A stretch of DNA of 64,000 bases from RSA9 sp036381195 (GTDB lineage Bacteria; Gemmatimonadota; Gemmatimonadetes; Longimicrobiales; RSA9): contig DASVDH010000009.1 of NCBI GenBank assembly GCA_036381195.1, positions 1-64,000 of the forward strand, written 5' to 3'. Both the position numbers and the translations under genes were made by a program. The notes beneath the pieces were generated by a model. That model had not been told where the DNA came from. It was given only the letters and a program-made list of their open reading frames with translations, and did no database searches. This document shows, in pieces, positions 6,821-14,543 of the stretch. Position 1 is the stretch's first letter, and each line of letters begins with the position of its first letter.

Positions 6821-7114
6821 CTAAGCGGCGCTACGGACTTGCTGCTGGAGGTCGATCGCCGCCACCCAGTGCGCCGAGGAGACGGACAGCTCCATGATCG
6901 CGGCCCTCAGCGCGACCCGATCACCGCGCCGCTGAGCGTCCGCGACCTGCCGGATGCGCGTCGCGACGAGGCCCTCAGCGCCCGTCATGTCACGCTCAAC
7001 GATCAGCTCCGCGACCTGCTCGGCGACGTTCGCCCTCACGGCCCGCGCCTTCGCGGTCCCGTCCTGCCAGTCCTTCGGCTCCGAGCTGGAGCGCTTCCCG
7101 TTGGCCTTCGCCAC
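6821..7114 (-). CDS. Small helical hypothetical protein next to the terminase, 97 aa
   Basis: The product is all-helical and charged (RAVRANVAEQVAELIVERDM, LVATRIRQVADAQRRGDRVA), with a Lys/Ser-rich start. It starts 14 bases after the terminase stop, with GGAGAGAAGG before the ATG. A terminase-associated role is possible because of position only. It lacks a recognisable DNA-binding helix-turn-helix. Confidence 0.6.
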   Translation of the reverse strand: MAKANGKRSSSEPKDWQDGTAKARAVRANVAEQVAELIVERDMTGAEGLVATRIRQVADAQRRGDRVALRAAIMELSVSSAHWVAAIDLQQQVRSAA

Positions 7115-7128
7115 CTTCTCTCCTCCCG

Positions 7129-8997
7129 TCAGACCCCGCCGAAGCCGGGATCGTAGTCGTCAAACCGGCGCGGCTTCGGCGGCGTCGGCTTGACCGGCCG
7201 GCCGCCGTTCGCCTCCGCCATCGCCGCCTCGACCTGCTGCCGCAGCGCCCACATCTCCTTCGCGACGACGGCGTAGTTCGCGGCGTGCGCGTAGTCATCG
7301 CCCTCCGTCCCCGTCGAGATGTAGACCCGCTTCGGACGCTTCTTCGGCTCCTCGACCGTCCGGCGCTTCGGGGCCTTCAGCTGCGCGCGAAGCCGGCGCG
7401 GCTCAGACTTCGGCAGGATCCGCCGGAGGTGCCGGATCGAGTCCATCATCGCGTCGAAGACCTCCGTCCGGTTGACCCGGACCTTGGCCTTCTTCGGGTC
7501 GAAGCGGAACGCGTCCGACTGGTCGTTGTCGTCGTACTCGCAGAGGAACACGCGACCGGGGAACTCGTCCTGGACCGCTCGCGCGGACCGACGCTCCGGC
7601 TGCGAGTCGATCACGCACATGGAGACGCGGAAGTCGCGGAGGAGCCGCCGCACCTCGTCGAAGTCCTCCGGCTCCGTCACCCGGAGCGTACGCGTCCGCC
7701 CGTCCGGCAGCAGCTCGTCGATCCACGCGGAGAGGTTCCGGGCAGAGGCCACGTCGACGCCCATGAGCACCGGATTACGCGCCCGGTAGCTGTAGACCAT
7801 CTCGATCGCGTCCGGGTCGCTCATCGCGGCGTTGATGTCGTCGTCCGTCAGCGCCGCCTCCGTCGGCGAGTACGGGAGGCCGAGGTCGTTGTTGTAGAAC
7901 GCCTCCAGCTCGTGCGGCGCGGTCAGGCGGGAGTTCTTGACGAGCTGGATGAGGTCCGTGCGCGGGACGATCAGCCGGGAGACGTGGAAGCCGATCAGCT
8001 TGCTCTCGGGGTTGAGCTTGACGTACCGGCCCTCGTGGATCGGCCCCGGCCCCCACTCCGCGTCGAGGTACGGCTGCCCGTCTTCGGCGATCTTCCAGGT
8101 CGCCCGCGCTGGCTCGAGACTCGTCTCGCAGTCGCGGCACGCGCGCCACGCCTCCACCACGTCGCCCCGGTCCTCGTAGTCGTCCCGGCTCGCGCGGCAG
8201 ACCGGCCCGTCCGGCTCGCTCCGCCAGCGCATGTTCTCGTCCCACTCAAGCGACTGCTCGAGGCCGCACTCCGGGCACGTCACGTGCCAGACCCGCCGAT
8301 CGCTCCGCTCGTACAGCTCGTTGATCCCGTAGCCGGAGACGGACGGGTTCCCGAAGCGGCGGATCCGGGGCGACCGGCCAGCCGCCTGCGCGCCCGCTAC
8401 GCGCCGCTCCGCCTGAGCGAGGTTCGTCGGGTTGAGCAGGTCGTACTCGTCGAAGACGATCGCGTCCGCGTCCACTGACTGCACCGTCGCTTTCGATTGC
8501 GTCCCCCGGAGGCTCACGTCCCCGGAACCGAACTGCTTGAGGTGGACGTTGTTGATCGCGCCGGGAAGGATCCGCGACCGCAGCCACTCGCTCTCCGCGA
8601 TGCTCGTGTCGATTCGCTGCCGCCCGAAGTCCGTCACGTCGTCATCGGTCGGGAAGAAGTAGATGACACGGTCGCCGTAGCCCTCCGCACGGTTACCGCC
8701 CCAGCGCCACGCGTACGCGCTCATCCCGACCTGGGAAGCCTTCTGCCAGACGACCTCCCGCGCGAGAGCGACCTCCTCGCTGTACCACGCCTCCTGGAAG
8801 GGGAACTCGCCGAGGTCGAGCGGAAGCCCGCGCTCCGGGACGAGAACCGCCCACGCGCGCATCGTCGTCGGGTTCTTCTGCTGCTTCTCCGCGACCTTCT
8901 GCCGGACGGCCCGCCGCGCCTCCTCCCTCGTCATCTCGAAGACGCCGAGGCCCGTCGCCTGGGCGGAAGGATTGAAGGAAGGCGCTCGGGTAGCCAC
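7129..8997 (-). CDS. terL: Terminase large subunit, GpA-like
   Basis: This is the DNA-packaging motor: an N-terminal ATPase pumps DNA into proheads and a C-terminal nuclease cuts concatemers. At 622 aa it is close to lambda gpA. WQKASQVGMSAYAWR (84-98) corresponds to the Walker-A region, and ADAIVFDEYDLL (177-188) is Walker B with the catalytic acid. A cysteine insert (CPEC at 241-244, then CRDCE) follows, as in the GpA family. The nuclease part contains MGVDVASARNLSAWID. No small subunit is adjacent. The gene lies at the far downstream end of the window, while the head genes lie at the upstream end. This is expected if the genome is circular or circularly permuted. Confidence 0.9.
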   Translation of the reverse strand: MATRAPSFNPSAQATGLGVFEMTREEARRAVRQKVAEKQQKNPTTMRAWAVLVPERGLPLDLGEFPFQEAWYSEEVALAREVVWQKASQVGMSAYAWRWGGNRAEGYGDRVIYFFPTDDDVTDFGRQRIDTSIAESEWLRSRILPGAINNVHLKQFGSGDVSLRGTQSKATVQSVDADAIVFDEYDLLNPTNLAQAERRVAGAQAAGRSPRIRRFGNPSVSGYGINELYERSDRRVWHVTCPECGLEQSLEWDENMRWRSEPDGPVCRASRDDYEDRGDVVEAWRACRDCETSLEPARATWKIAEDGQPYLDAEWGPGPIHEGRYVKLNPESKLIGFHVSRLIVPRTDLIQLVKNSRLTAPHELEAFYNNDLGLPYSPTEAALTDDDINAAMSDPDAIEMVYSYRARNPVLMGVDVASARNLSAWIDELLPDGRTRTLRVTEPEDFDEVRRLLRDFRVSMCVIDSQPERRSARAVQDEFPGRVFLCEYDDNDQSDAFRFDPKKAKVRVNRTEVFDAMMDSIRHLRRILPKSEPRRLRAQLKAPKRRTVEEPKKRPKRVYISTGTEGDDYAHAANYAVVAKEMWALRQQVEAAMAEANGGRPVKPTPPKPRRFDDYDPGFGGV

Positions 8998-9023
8998 GTC
9001 GAGCGGGACTCTACCCGCCCGAG

Positions 9024-9722
9024 CTACGGACAGTTCACGCCGATGACCGGCGTACAGACCTCTATCTCGGGAAGCGGGACGCTCTCCGGCGTGGTCAGGT
9101 CGACCGCCGGACGCGGCCTCTCCGGCTCCGGAGGGGCCGGGGCAGGTGCCGGGGAGGGTGGAGGCTCGGACGGCTGCGTGACAGCCGCCGGCGGCGATGA
9201 GGGAGGCCCTGACTGCCCCGGCGCGCCGCCGCGCTCACGCTCCCGCCCCGCTCCACGGCGGGGCGAGCGTTTCGAGGGGCCGGAAGACCCGGATGAGCGA
9301 CCACCCCCCCGCTGGCGCTCCTGCCGCCCAGCCGCCGTCAGCTCCCGGAGCGCCCGCTGCGTCGCCTCGCTTAGCCGCTCATCCTTCGCCAGCTCGCGGA
9401 GCGCGCGGCGCACACCCTCGCGGATCCGCTCCGGCGACGGGTCCTCCAGGTTCTCGATCCGGTCGAGCGCCCTCTCGTTCTGAGCGAGCCGTTCCCGCTG
9501 CTCCGTCAGCTGCGCGCTCTGTAGGTCGTTGATCTGTAGGGCGATCAGGAGAACGCCGACGAGCGCGAGTGCCATACCGAAGCCAACGAGCGCGCCCGCG
9601 ATGATCAGCTGCCGCTTCGTGACGTAGACCTGCGAGGAGTCCTGGTCGCGGCCGGCCTTCTCCGCGACCCGGTCGACGTGGCCCTTCAGATCCCCCAGGG
9701 TGCTCCGCCGGCGGTCGCTCAC
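9024..9722 (-). CDS. Membrane-anchored coiled-coil, proline-rich protein, 232 aa
   Basis: A cytoplasmic N-terminus is followed by one transmembrane helix at about 39-64 (LIIAGALVGFGMALALVGVL). A coiled coil comes next (about 66-125), then Arg/Gly/Ser-rich and Pro-rich spacers. The C-terminal end has two cysteines (EVCTPVIGVNCP) that could form a disulfide outside the membrane. This layout resembles spanin-like or cell-envelope phage proteins, but no family is recognised. It overlaps the next gene upstream by ATGA, and that gene also encodes a coiled coil plus a membrane helix. The pair may work together. Confidence 0.6.
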   Translation of the reverse strand: MSDRRRSTLGDLKGHVDRVAEKAGRDQDSSQVYVTKRQLIIAGALVGFGMALALVGVLLIALQINDLQSAQLTEQRERLAQNERALDRIENLEDPSPERIREGVRRALRELAKDERLSEATQRALRELTAAGRQERQRGGGRSSGSSGPSKRSPRRGAGRERERGGAPGQSGPPSSPPAAVTQPSEPPPSPAPAPAPPEPERPRPAVDLTTPESVPLPEIEVCTPVIGVNCP

Positions 9723-10084
9723 TTGCCCGCCAGTCCGGCCTTCAGCGCGAAGTACCCGCCGATCAGCGCGACGAGGATCGGGACGAGGACGAGGCTCGCG
9801 AACTTGATCAGGGTGTCCACGGTCCGGGCCTGCTCCGGCGGAGGATCAGCGGGGTTCGTGACGGTCGTGTCCACGCGCGCGTTGACGATACCCGTCAGGG
9901 TCGCCACCATACCCTTCAGCTCCCAGACCGTCTGGGGGAGCCGCGAGAGAGCCGCCCGCTCGTTCTCAAGGTCGTCGACGCGCTCTAGGAGGACCGGGAT
10001 CCGCTCGGCCTTCTCGCGGAGGCTCCGCGCCTCACGCTCCAGCTCTTCGAGTCGACGTTCCAGCTCACGGTCGTTATCCGTCAC
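9719..10084 (-). CDS. Coiled coil plus C-terminal membrane helix, 121 aa (holin- or spanin-like)
   Basis: Residues 3-50 are a strong coiled coil (RELERRLEELEREARSLREK). A short linker and a C-terminal transmembrane helix follow at about 95-116 (FASLVLVPILVALIGGYFAL). It is C-tail anchored with the coiled coil inside the cell. Similar small proteins near lysis genes are often called holins (XhlA-like), but here the neighbour is another membrane coiled-coil protein and the endolysin is 25 kb away. The function is uncertain. Confidence 0.55.
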   Translation of the reverse strand: MTDNDRELERRLEELEREARSLREKAERIPVLLERVDDLENERAALSRLPQTVWELKGMVATLTGIVNARVDTTVTNPADPPPEQARTVDTLIKFASLVLVPILVALIGGYFALKAGLAGK

Positions 10085-10424
10085 GTTCCAGCAGGCCCAT
10101 TACGTCCTCGACCTCCCGAGCACGGTCGCCCTCGCACACTTCGGCGGACGCCAGCTCGCCGCGCTCCGTCATCGCGGAGACGAGGAGCTTGTCGCCGACC
10201 CGGACGGCAGCCAGCTCGATGACCTGGACCTCGTGGCCCGCGTCCCGGAGCGCATCCATGACCGCGCTAAAGTCGTCCGGCATCTCCGGCGGAGCGCCCT
10301 GGACGAGCACGTAGTCGTTCTCATCCGCGAGGAGCGCGCCGCAGAAGCGGCAATGCTCATCCTCTACCGTGCCCGCCGGAAGCGCATGCCCGACGCACTC
10401 GTCGTTGCGGCAGAGGAGGTGCAT
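10074..10424 (-). CDS. Zinc-ribbon hypothetical protein, 116 aa
   Basis: The N-terminus carries two cysteine pairs, CRNDEC (5-10) and CRFC (25-28), spaced as in a zinc ribbon. A domain with ALRDAGHEVQVIELAAVRVG and an acidic C-terminus follow. It overlaps the next gene by 11 bases. I do not recognise a specific family. Confidence 0.6.
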   Translation of the reverse strand: MHLLCRNDECVGHALPAGTVEDEHCRFCGALLADENDYVLVQGAPPEMPDDFSAVMDALRDAGHEVQVIELAAVRVGDKLLVSAMTERGELASAEVCEGDRAREVEDVMGLLERDG

Positions 10425-10490
10425 AGTCGGAGGCTACCGCCGCCCCGGGCATGATCCCTCAAGGCGACGGAACCCCTCCCGCCAGCCGCG

Positions 10491-10652
10491 CTAGTCGGCC
10501 AGCTCGCTCTCCTCCCGCTCCTGGACCGCGCCCTCGTCGAGGCGATCCTCGCGCGTCACGTCGGACTCGCGGATGTGCTGGCTGCCCTCCTGCTGCTTGG
10601 ACGCCTCGCGGGCCTCCTCCTCGCTGGACAGCTGCTCCTTCTCGTCGCTCAT
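10491..10652 (-). CDS. Small highly acidic protein, 53 aa
   Basis: The ATG at 10652 follows a good ribosome binding site (GAGAGGGGGTGAGC). The product starts MSDEKEQLSSEEEAREASKQ and ends REESELAD. It is very acidic and probably disordered or one long helix. It is the first gene after the three tRNA genes. Small acidic phage proteins can be DNA mimics or host-protein inhibitors, but nothing here proves that. Confidence 0.6.
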   Translation of the reverse strand: MSDEKEQLSSEEEAREASKQQEGSQHIRESDVTREDRLDEGAVQEREESELAD

Positions 10653-10693
10653 TGCTCACCCCCTCTCGTCGCGTCTCCGGGGTTTCTACCCGA

Positions 10694-10766
10694 TTGCCGG
10701 AGCGGGATTCGAACCCGCGCTCGCGAGGTGAAGAGCCTGCCGTGCTGACCGCTACACCATCCGGCA
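10694..10766 (-). tRNA. tRNA-like gene, probable anticodon CTT (Lys), anticodon stem imperfect
   Basis: A perfect seven-pair acceptor stem (TGCCGGA with TCCGGCA), a normal D arm (GTGT/GCAC) and a T arm (GCGGG-TTCGAAT-CCCGC) are visible. The anticodon arm reads GCAGG-CTCTTCA-CCTCG. Only three of five stem pairs form, because the 3' strand has CG where GC would pair. By position the anticodon is CTT. CCA is not encoded. It may be a diverged or decaying tRNA-Lys. Confidence 0.65.
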
Positions 10767-10840
10767 TGAGGCCGACGGGACTCGAACCCGCATCTCCCGG
10801 ACACACACTCCGGGACTCTGACCACTTGAGTTACGACCTC
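10767..10840 (-). tRNA. tRNA-His (GTG)
   Basis: The acceptor stem GAGGTCG pairs with CGGCCTC. The anticodon arm CCGGA-GTGTGTG-TCCGG gives anticodon GTG, and the T arm is GCGGG-TTCGAGT-CCCGT. The 3' end touches the 5' end of the tRNA-like gene at 10766 with no spacer. Canonical bacterial tRNA-His has an extra G at -1 opposite C73. Here -1 is C and position 73 is A. CCA is not encoded. Confidence 0.85.
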
Positions 10841-10851
10841 GGGTACGGCGA

Positions 10852-10923
10852 TGGGACCGGAGGGAATCGAACCCCCGACGCGACGGTATGCACCCGCCCG
10901 CTCTACCTCTGAGCTACGGCCCC
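10852..10923 (-). tRNA. tRNA-Cys (GCA)
   Basis: The acceptor stem GGGGCCG pairs with CGGTCCC. The D arm is GCTC/GAGC. The anticodon arm GGCGG-GTGCATA-CCGTC gives GCA, and the T arm is GGGGG-TTCGATT-CCCTC. The stop codon of the upstream protein gene (10914-10916) lies inside the tRNA, just after the acceptor stem. The mRNA tail and the tRNA therefore share ten bases. CCA is not encoded. Confidence 0.9.
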
Positions 10924-11339
10924 TCGAACTGCTCGCGGCCCTTGCCTCCGCTCGGCTTCTTCCCCGGCCCCTGGCGGCGACCCGGACGCCACGTCCCCGG
11001 CGTCGACGACCGCCGGCGCGGCGTCCCGACCGGCAGGCCGCGCTTCGGGGCCTCCGAGTAGACGCCCGGAGTCGCCAGCTCTGGCGGCGTCCCCGTCGCG
11101 TGCTCCTTCGGCCCCGGCGGCAGGGGGACGTACGCGATGACCGGCTCCGGCCCGTGACCGTTCTCGATCACGCTGCCCGTGTCGAAGCAGATGCCGTGCC
11201 AGAGGAGGGCGCGCACGAAGCGCGCCCCCAGCTCCGAATCGCAACCGAGCACCCCGGCGAGGTCGGACGCGCAGAACTCGTCGAGCCAGCGCGCCCATCT
11301 CCGGGCCTCCGCGTAGGTGATCGTCCCCCCGGCCAGCAC
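10914..11339 (-). CDS. Hypothetical protein, 141 aa, overlapping tRNA-Cys
   Basis: A GTG start overlaps the upstream stop (TAGTG). The first 55 residues look globular and helical (TITYAEARRWARWLDEFCAS, GVLGCDSELGARFVRALLWH). The remainder is Pro/Gly/Arg-rich and probably disordered (RRQGPGKKPSGGKGREQFEG). Its last codons and stop lie in the 5' end of tRNA-Cys. Tail sequence and length may therefore be set by the tRNA rather than by function. The family is not recognised. Confidence 0.6.
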   Translation of the reverse strand: MLAGGTITYAEARRWARWLDEFCASDLAGVLGCDSELGARFVRALLWHGICFDTGSVIENGHGPEPVIAYVPLPPGPKEHATGTPPELATPGVYSEAPKRGLPVGTPRRRSSTPGTWRPGRRQGPGKKPSGGKGREQFEGP

Positions 11340-12976
11340 TAGACCGCGAGTCCGAGCACCTTGCGGATCTTCTCCTTATCCTTCATGAAGCCGACCTTGC
11401 CGGGAGTCGTCCCGATCGTGACCGTCCTCCCGCCGTAGCGGATCTGGATGTGGCTGCCGCCCTTCGTCGCGGTCGCGCCCTGCGCCCGCACCTTCCGGAC
11501 GACCTCGTTGACCTCGGCGTTGCTTGAGAGCTTGCCGTTGCCGGTCCCGGCCACCGCGTCCGCGCCGACGACCCTCGGACCCGTCCCGGCGCGCCGCTGC
11601 TGATCGATCTTCGCGGCCGCGCCCGCGTCCTTCGGGCGCTCGTAGTTGAACAGCATGAGGTCCGGCGCGGGCGACACGTCGTTGATGATGCCCTGCTCGG
11701 CCAGCTGGCGTAGGCGCGCCGTGATCACGTCGACGGGAGGATCGCCGGGAAGGTCGTCCGCGACCTGCTGCGGGGAGAAGTCACCCTGTCGCCCGACCAC
11801 GGCGTCCCGGACGACCCCGAGCAGCGGCTCCTCATCGTCCGCGACCTCCCGCGTCGGAGCCTTGACCGGCGTCGGCAGCGAGTCCGTCGTCCGGGCGTAG
11901 TAGCGCGCCGCGCGCATCTGGCCGCGCTTCTCGATCAGGCCCTCCGCGATCAGCGTCTTCAGGTGCCGCGAGACGACCGTCTGCGAGATACCCAGCGCCT
12001 CATAGATCGGGCGTAGCCCGACCCCCTCCGGGTGATCCTGCAGGTAGCCCAGCACCGCCGCCCGGTTGGCCTCCCCCGCCGCCCGCGCGGCTTCCTTCCC
12101 GCCCACGGGCGGCACCCGCTTCTGAGTCGGCTCCGGCCCCGCCTCGCTCTCAGGCGGGGGCTGCGGACGCTCACGCTCCGGCGGGGGAGCGCTCGGGGCC
12201 TGCGGCGGCTTAGCCGGGGTCGTCTCCGGCTCCCGCTCCGGGGCCTCCACCGCGCCCGACGCGGGCGCGGGCGGCTCAGGGTCCCTCGCCTGCCACTCGG
12301 CCTGCGGGGAGCCGCCGAGAAGCGCCGCCAGCTCCGGCGGAACCTCAAGGCTCAGCGCGCGGAGGACCCGGACGACCTGGTGCGCGTTGAACCGCAGGCG
12401 GGCGAGGTCCGCGAGGACCCTCTCCGCCTCGATCCTGGTGCGCCGCTCAATCTCAGCGGCGAAGCCCTCTCCGGGGACGGGCTGATAGTCGGAGGCGAGC
12501 GCCGCGCGCTCCTCCTCGAGCTGGCGGGCGAGCAGTTCCTCGCGCTCCGCCTCCTGGCGCTCGCGCATCTCGCCGCGAGCATCTTCTGCTGCCATGGGTG
12601 GCTCCTCCTTCGGGCCGGGGTCAACGTCCTGCGGGACGGTAACATACTTACCCGGTGGAACGGAAGGCTTCGGCAGGTCCCTACGGGGCCGGCGCGGCGG
12701 CTCCGCCTGCCGGAGGACCGACGCGACCTTGCGCGGGATGACCTCCAGCATCTCCGTAATCTCCTCGGTCGTCGGAAGGCCCGCCTGGACCCCCCTCATG
12801 ACGATGTGAAGCTCGCCGTTCTCGCCGATAGACGACTTGATCCGCGCCGCGCAGAGCCGCTGACGGATCCTCTCCGGGTCGCGCTTGCACACCGGAGCGA
12901 GGACGAGGACGGCCCGCTCCATTGGCGAGAGGACCCTACTCAGCTGCGCGTTCGTCACGGCACGGGTCAACGTCAT
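11339..12976 (-). CDS. Winged-helix protein with HicA-like C-terminal domain, 545 aa
   Basis: The start is placed at ATG 12976; the frame is open further upstream but would enter the terminator. An in-frame ATG at 12595 has a much stronger site (GAAGGAGGAG), so a 418-residue form is likely too. The middle is Pro/Glu-rich. Residues about 325-400 form an ArsR-like winged helix (RPIYEALGISQTVVSRHLKT), then a second wHTH-like part. The last 60 residues look like a HicA/YcfA RNA-binding toxin fold (VVRKVRAQGATATKGGSHIQ, then GGRTVTIG) with the GSH catalytic triplet. HicA proteins cleave RNA and need HicB, which is not seen here. It may be a regulator that borrowed this fold. Confidence 0.65.
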   Translation of the reverse strand: MTLTRAVTNAQLSRVLSPMERAVLVLAPVCKRDPERIRQRLCAARIKSSIGENGELHIVMRGVQAGLPTTEEITEMLEVIPRKVASVLRQAEPPRRPRRDLPKPSVPPGKYVTVPQDVDPGPKEEPPMAAEDARGEMRERQEAEREELLARQLEEERAALASDYQPVPGEGFAAEIERRTRIEAERVLADLARLRFNAHQVVRVLRALSLEVPPELAALLGGSPQAEWQARDPEPPAPASGAVEAPEREPETTPAKPPQAPSAPPPERERPQPPPESEAGPEPTQKRVPPVGGKEAARAAGEANRAAVLGYLQDHPEGVGLRPIYEALGISQTVVSRHLKTLIAEGLIEKRGQMRAARYYARTTDSLPTPVKAPTREVADDEEPLLGVVRDAVVGRQGDFSPQQVADDLPGDPPVDVITARLRQLAEQGIINDVSPAPDLMLFNYERPKDAGAAAKIDQQRRAGTGPRVVGADAVAGTGNGKLSSNAEVNEVVRKVRAQGATATKGGSHIQIRYGGRTVTIGTTPGKVGFMKDKEKIRKVLGLAV

Positions 12977-13013
12977 GCGCGGACGGTACCGCCGCTTCCC
13001 GGCGGAACGACGA

Positions 13014-13036
13014 AGGCCCGCCGGGTTGGCGGGCCT
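13014..13036 (-). terminator. Hairpin terminator
   Basis: A nine-base-pair perfect stem (AGGCCCGCC with GGCGGGCCT) with a five-base loop lies between the stop at 13069 and the start at 12976. On the minus strand it is followed by TTCGTCGTT, a weak U-rich tail. It ends the DUF932 unit. Confidence 0.75.
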
Positions 13037-13068
13037 CCGTGGGGGCACTCCGGGTCTGTCGGGGAGGT

Positions 13069-14202
13069 CTACGCGCCCGCGAGCGCGATCCGCTCCCACT
13101 CCTTCGTCCCGGCCATCTCGAGGATCTTCCCGCCGGCCGCTTCCAGCTCCATCGAGCGGTCGTAGGACTCCACGTCCTGCGCCGCCCGCGTGAACGCGTT
13201 CAGCGCGCCGTACGCGGTCAGGTCGCCGCCCTCGATCAGGTGGGCGAGCAGGCTCTCGCCCTCCGCCTCGGAGGCGTTGAACTTCTTGCCCAGCTCCTCC
13301 ATGGCCTCCTTCGGCTTCTGCATCTTCGGGGCCTGCGCCGCCTCGCGCATCTGGGCGACGATGAGGTTGAACTGCGTCTCGTCGACCGCCGCCCGCATCA
13401 CGTCCGCGAGCTTGGCGAAGAACGCCTCGTCGTCCTTCCTCAGCGACTCGTCCGAAAGCACCTTGATCGTCTCGTCCGAGTCGATCTGCGAGCCGAGGTG
13501 GAAGACCCGCGTGGCCTTCGCGACGGTCATGCCGTTCATGCAGACCAGCCGGAGGACGATGGGCTCGATCTTCAGCGCGCCCCAGCCGACCTCCGAGTTG
13601 GTGATCCGGACGCCCGCCTGCACCACGTCGCCCTCCTTGACCTCCGCCTCGACGCGCGGGGCGAGAGCCGAGATGTACATGTGCTTCTCCGTGATCTGCG
13701 CCGTCGGGATCTTCACGTCCGGAATCTCCCCGAGCACCTTGAGCGCCGCCTCGGCGACCTCGAAGTTGTCGCGGCGGAGGTAGCGGTCCGAGAGGAGCGC
13801 GCGCATGACGCGCCCGGAGGCCCGCCCGTCCTCGACGATGCCCTCGCCCTCACCGAAGTCGAAGCAGCGGACCATGCGCTTCGTCGGGCGCTCGCGGAGC
13901 AGCGTGTTCAGGTTCGTCCCGAGCAGCTTCGGCTGCATGGGGAGCGCCGGCTTGCCGTCCGGCTTCCCGTAGCGGAGCATGTCGTAGAACTTCGCCGGGA
14001 TGCCGCAGTAGTCGCCGAGCTGGCGGTGCGCGACGCCCATGACGTTGAACTCGCCGGTCCCGTTCGGGAGGTGCGCCTCGATCATGCCCTCGTCGGTCGG
14101 GAGGACGGTCAGGTCGCGCGTGTCCAGGAGGAAGTCGCGCTTCGCGTTGTTCTGGCGATCCAGCTCCTGGGCGAGCTGCGTGAGGGTGAGTCCTGCCTTC
14201 AT
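13069..14202 (-). CDS. DUF932 phage/plasmid-like protein
   Basis: At 377 aa the product matches the DUF932 family (phage/plasmid-related TIGR03299 type). Visible marks are LGDYCGIPAKFYDMLR, RALLSDRYLRRDNFEVAEAA, GVRITNSEVGWGALKIEPIV and LRLVCMNGMTVAKATRVFHL. The family is common in phages and mobile plasmids, and its biochemical role is not settled. Here it is a stand-alone unit with its own promoter element (14222-14255) and terminator, so it is probably expressed strongly and early. Confidence 0.85.
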   Translation of the reverse strand: MKAGLTLTQLAQELDRQNNAKRDFLLDTRDLTVLPTDEGMIEAHLPNGTGEFNVMGVAHRQLGDYCGIPAKFYDMLRYGKPDGKPALPMQPKLLGTNLNTLLRERPTKRMVRCFDFGEGEGIVEDGRASGRVMRALLSDRYLRRDNFEVAEAALKVLGEIPDVKIPTAQITEKHMYISALAPRVEAEVKEGDVVQAGVRITNSEVGWGALKIEPIVLRLVCMNGMTVAKATRVFHLGSQIDSDETIKVLSDESLRKDDEAFFAKLADVMRAAVDETQFNLIVAQMREAAQAPKMQKPKEAMEELGKKFNASEAEGESLLAHLIEGGDLTAYGALNAFTRAAQDVESYDRSMELEAAGGKILEMAGTKEWERIALAGA

Positions 14203-14221
14203 GGTGGCCTCCTATGGCCTC

Positions 14222-14255
14222 GGGTATCCGTCCCGAGGGAGGTTAGCGCCTTACC
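14222..14255 (-). promoter_or_regulatory. Early promoter/operator element, short form (site 3)
   Basis: The minus strand starts GGTAAGGCGCTAACC and ends GGATACCC, 34 bases end to end and 20 bases before the start at 14202. TAACCT fits a -10 box, and TGGACG 17 bases upstream fits a -35 box. Here the GGTAAG box lies inside the spacer, unlike in the long sites. Confidence 0.65.
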
Positions 14256-14354
14256 AGTCGAACGTCCACCCTCTCAGAGGGTTCCTCGCGCGCCGGGGCC
14301 GTGGTCGGACCGGGAGGAGCGCCCTATCGGCACCCGGCGCGCGAAGCGGGGAAG

Positions 14355-14543
14355 CTACCTCGCCGGCTGGTAGCGCTCAAGCAGTTCGATCAGGCCCTCC
14401 GGACCCTGGCGACCGGCGCGCGCGATCTGAAGCAGGGAGGGACGCCCCTCCCGCAGCCTCTGAAGGCGTTCGACCTCCGGGTCAGGGTTCCGGTAGGCCA
14501 GACGTAGATCCGTCGCCGGATGGGGCCGGAACAGCCGCCTCAC
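14355..14543 (-). CDS. Small basic hypothetical protein, 62 aa
   Basis: The start overlaps the stop of the upstream gene by four bases (ATGA). The product begins MRRLFRPHPATDLRLAYR and is Arg-rich throughout, with LLQIARAGRQGPEGLIELLE as a likely helix. It has no membrane segment or metal motif. I do not recognise the family. Confidence 0.55.
   Translation of the reverse strand: MRRLFRPHPATDLRLAYRNPDPEVERLQRLREGRPSLLQIARAGRQGPEGLIELLERYQPAR

Noticed and set aside
7285..8478. Plus-strand frame of 397 aa opposite the terminase
   Set aside because: It is antisense to the terminase core and consists of Arg/Leu/Val-rich sequence without a recognisable domain.
12922..14373. Plus-strand frame of 483 aa opposite DUF932
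   Set aside because: It crosses a terminator and is antisense to a conserved gene; there is no ribosome binding site or motif.
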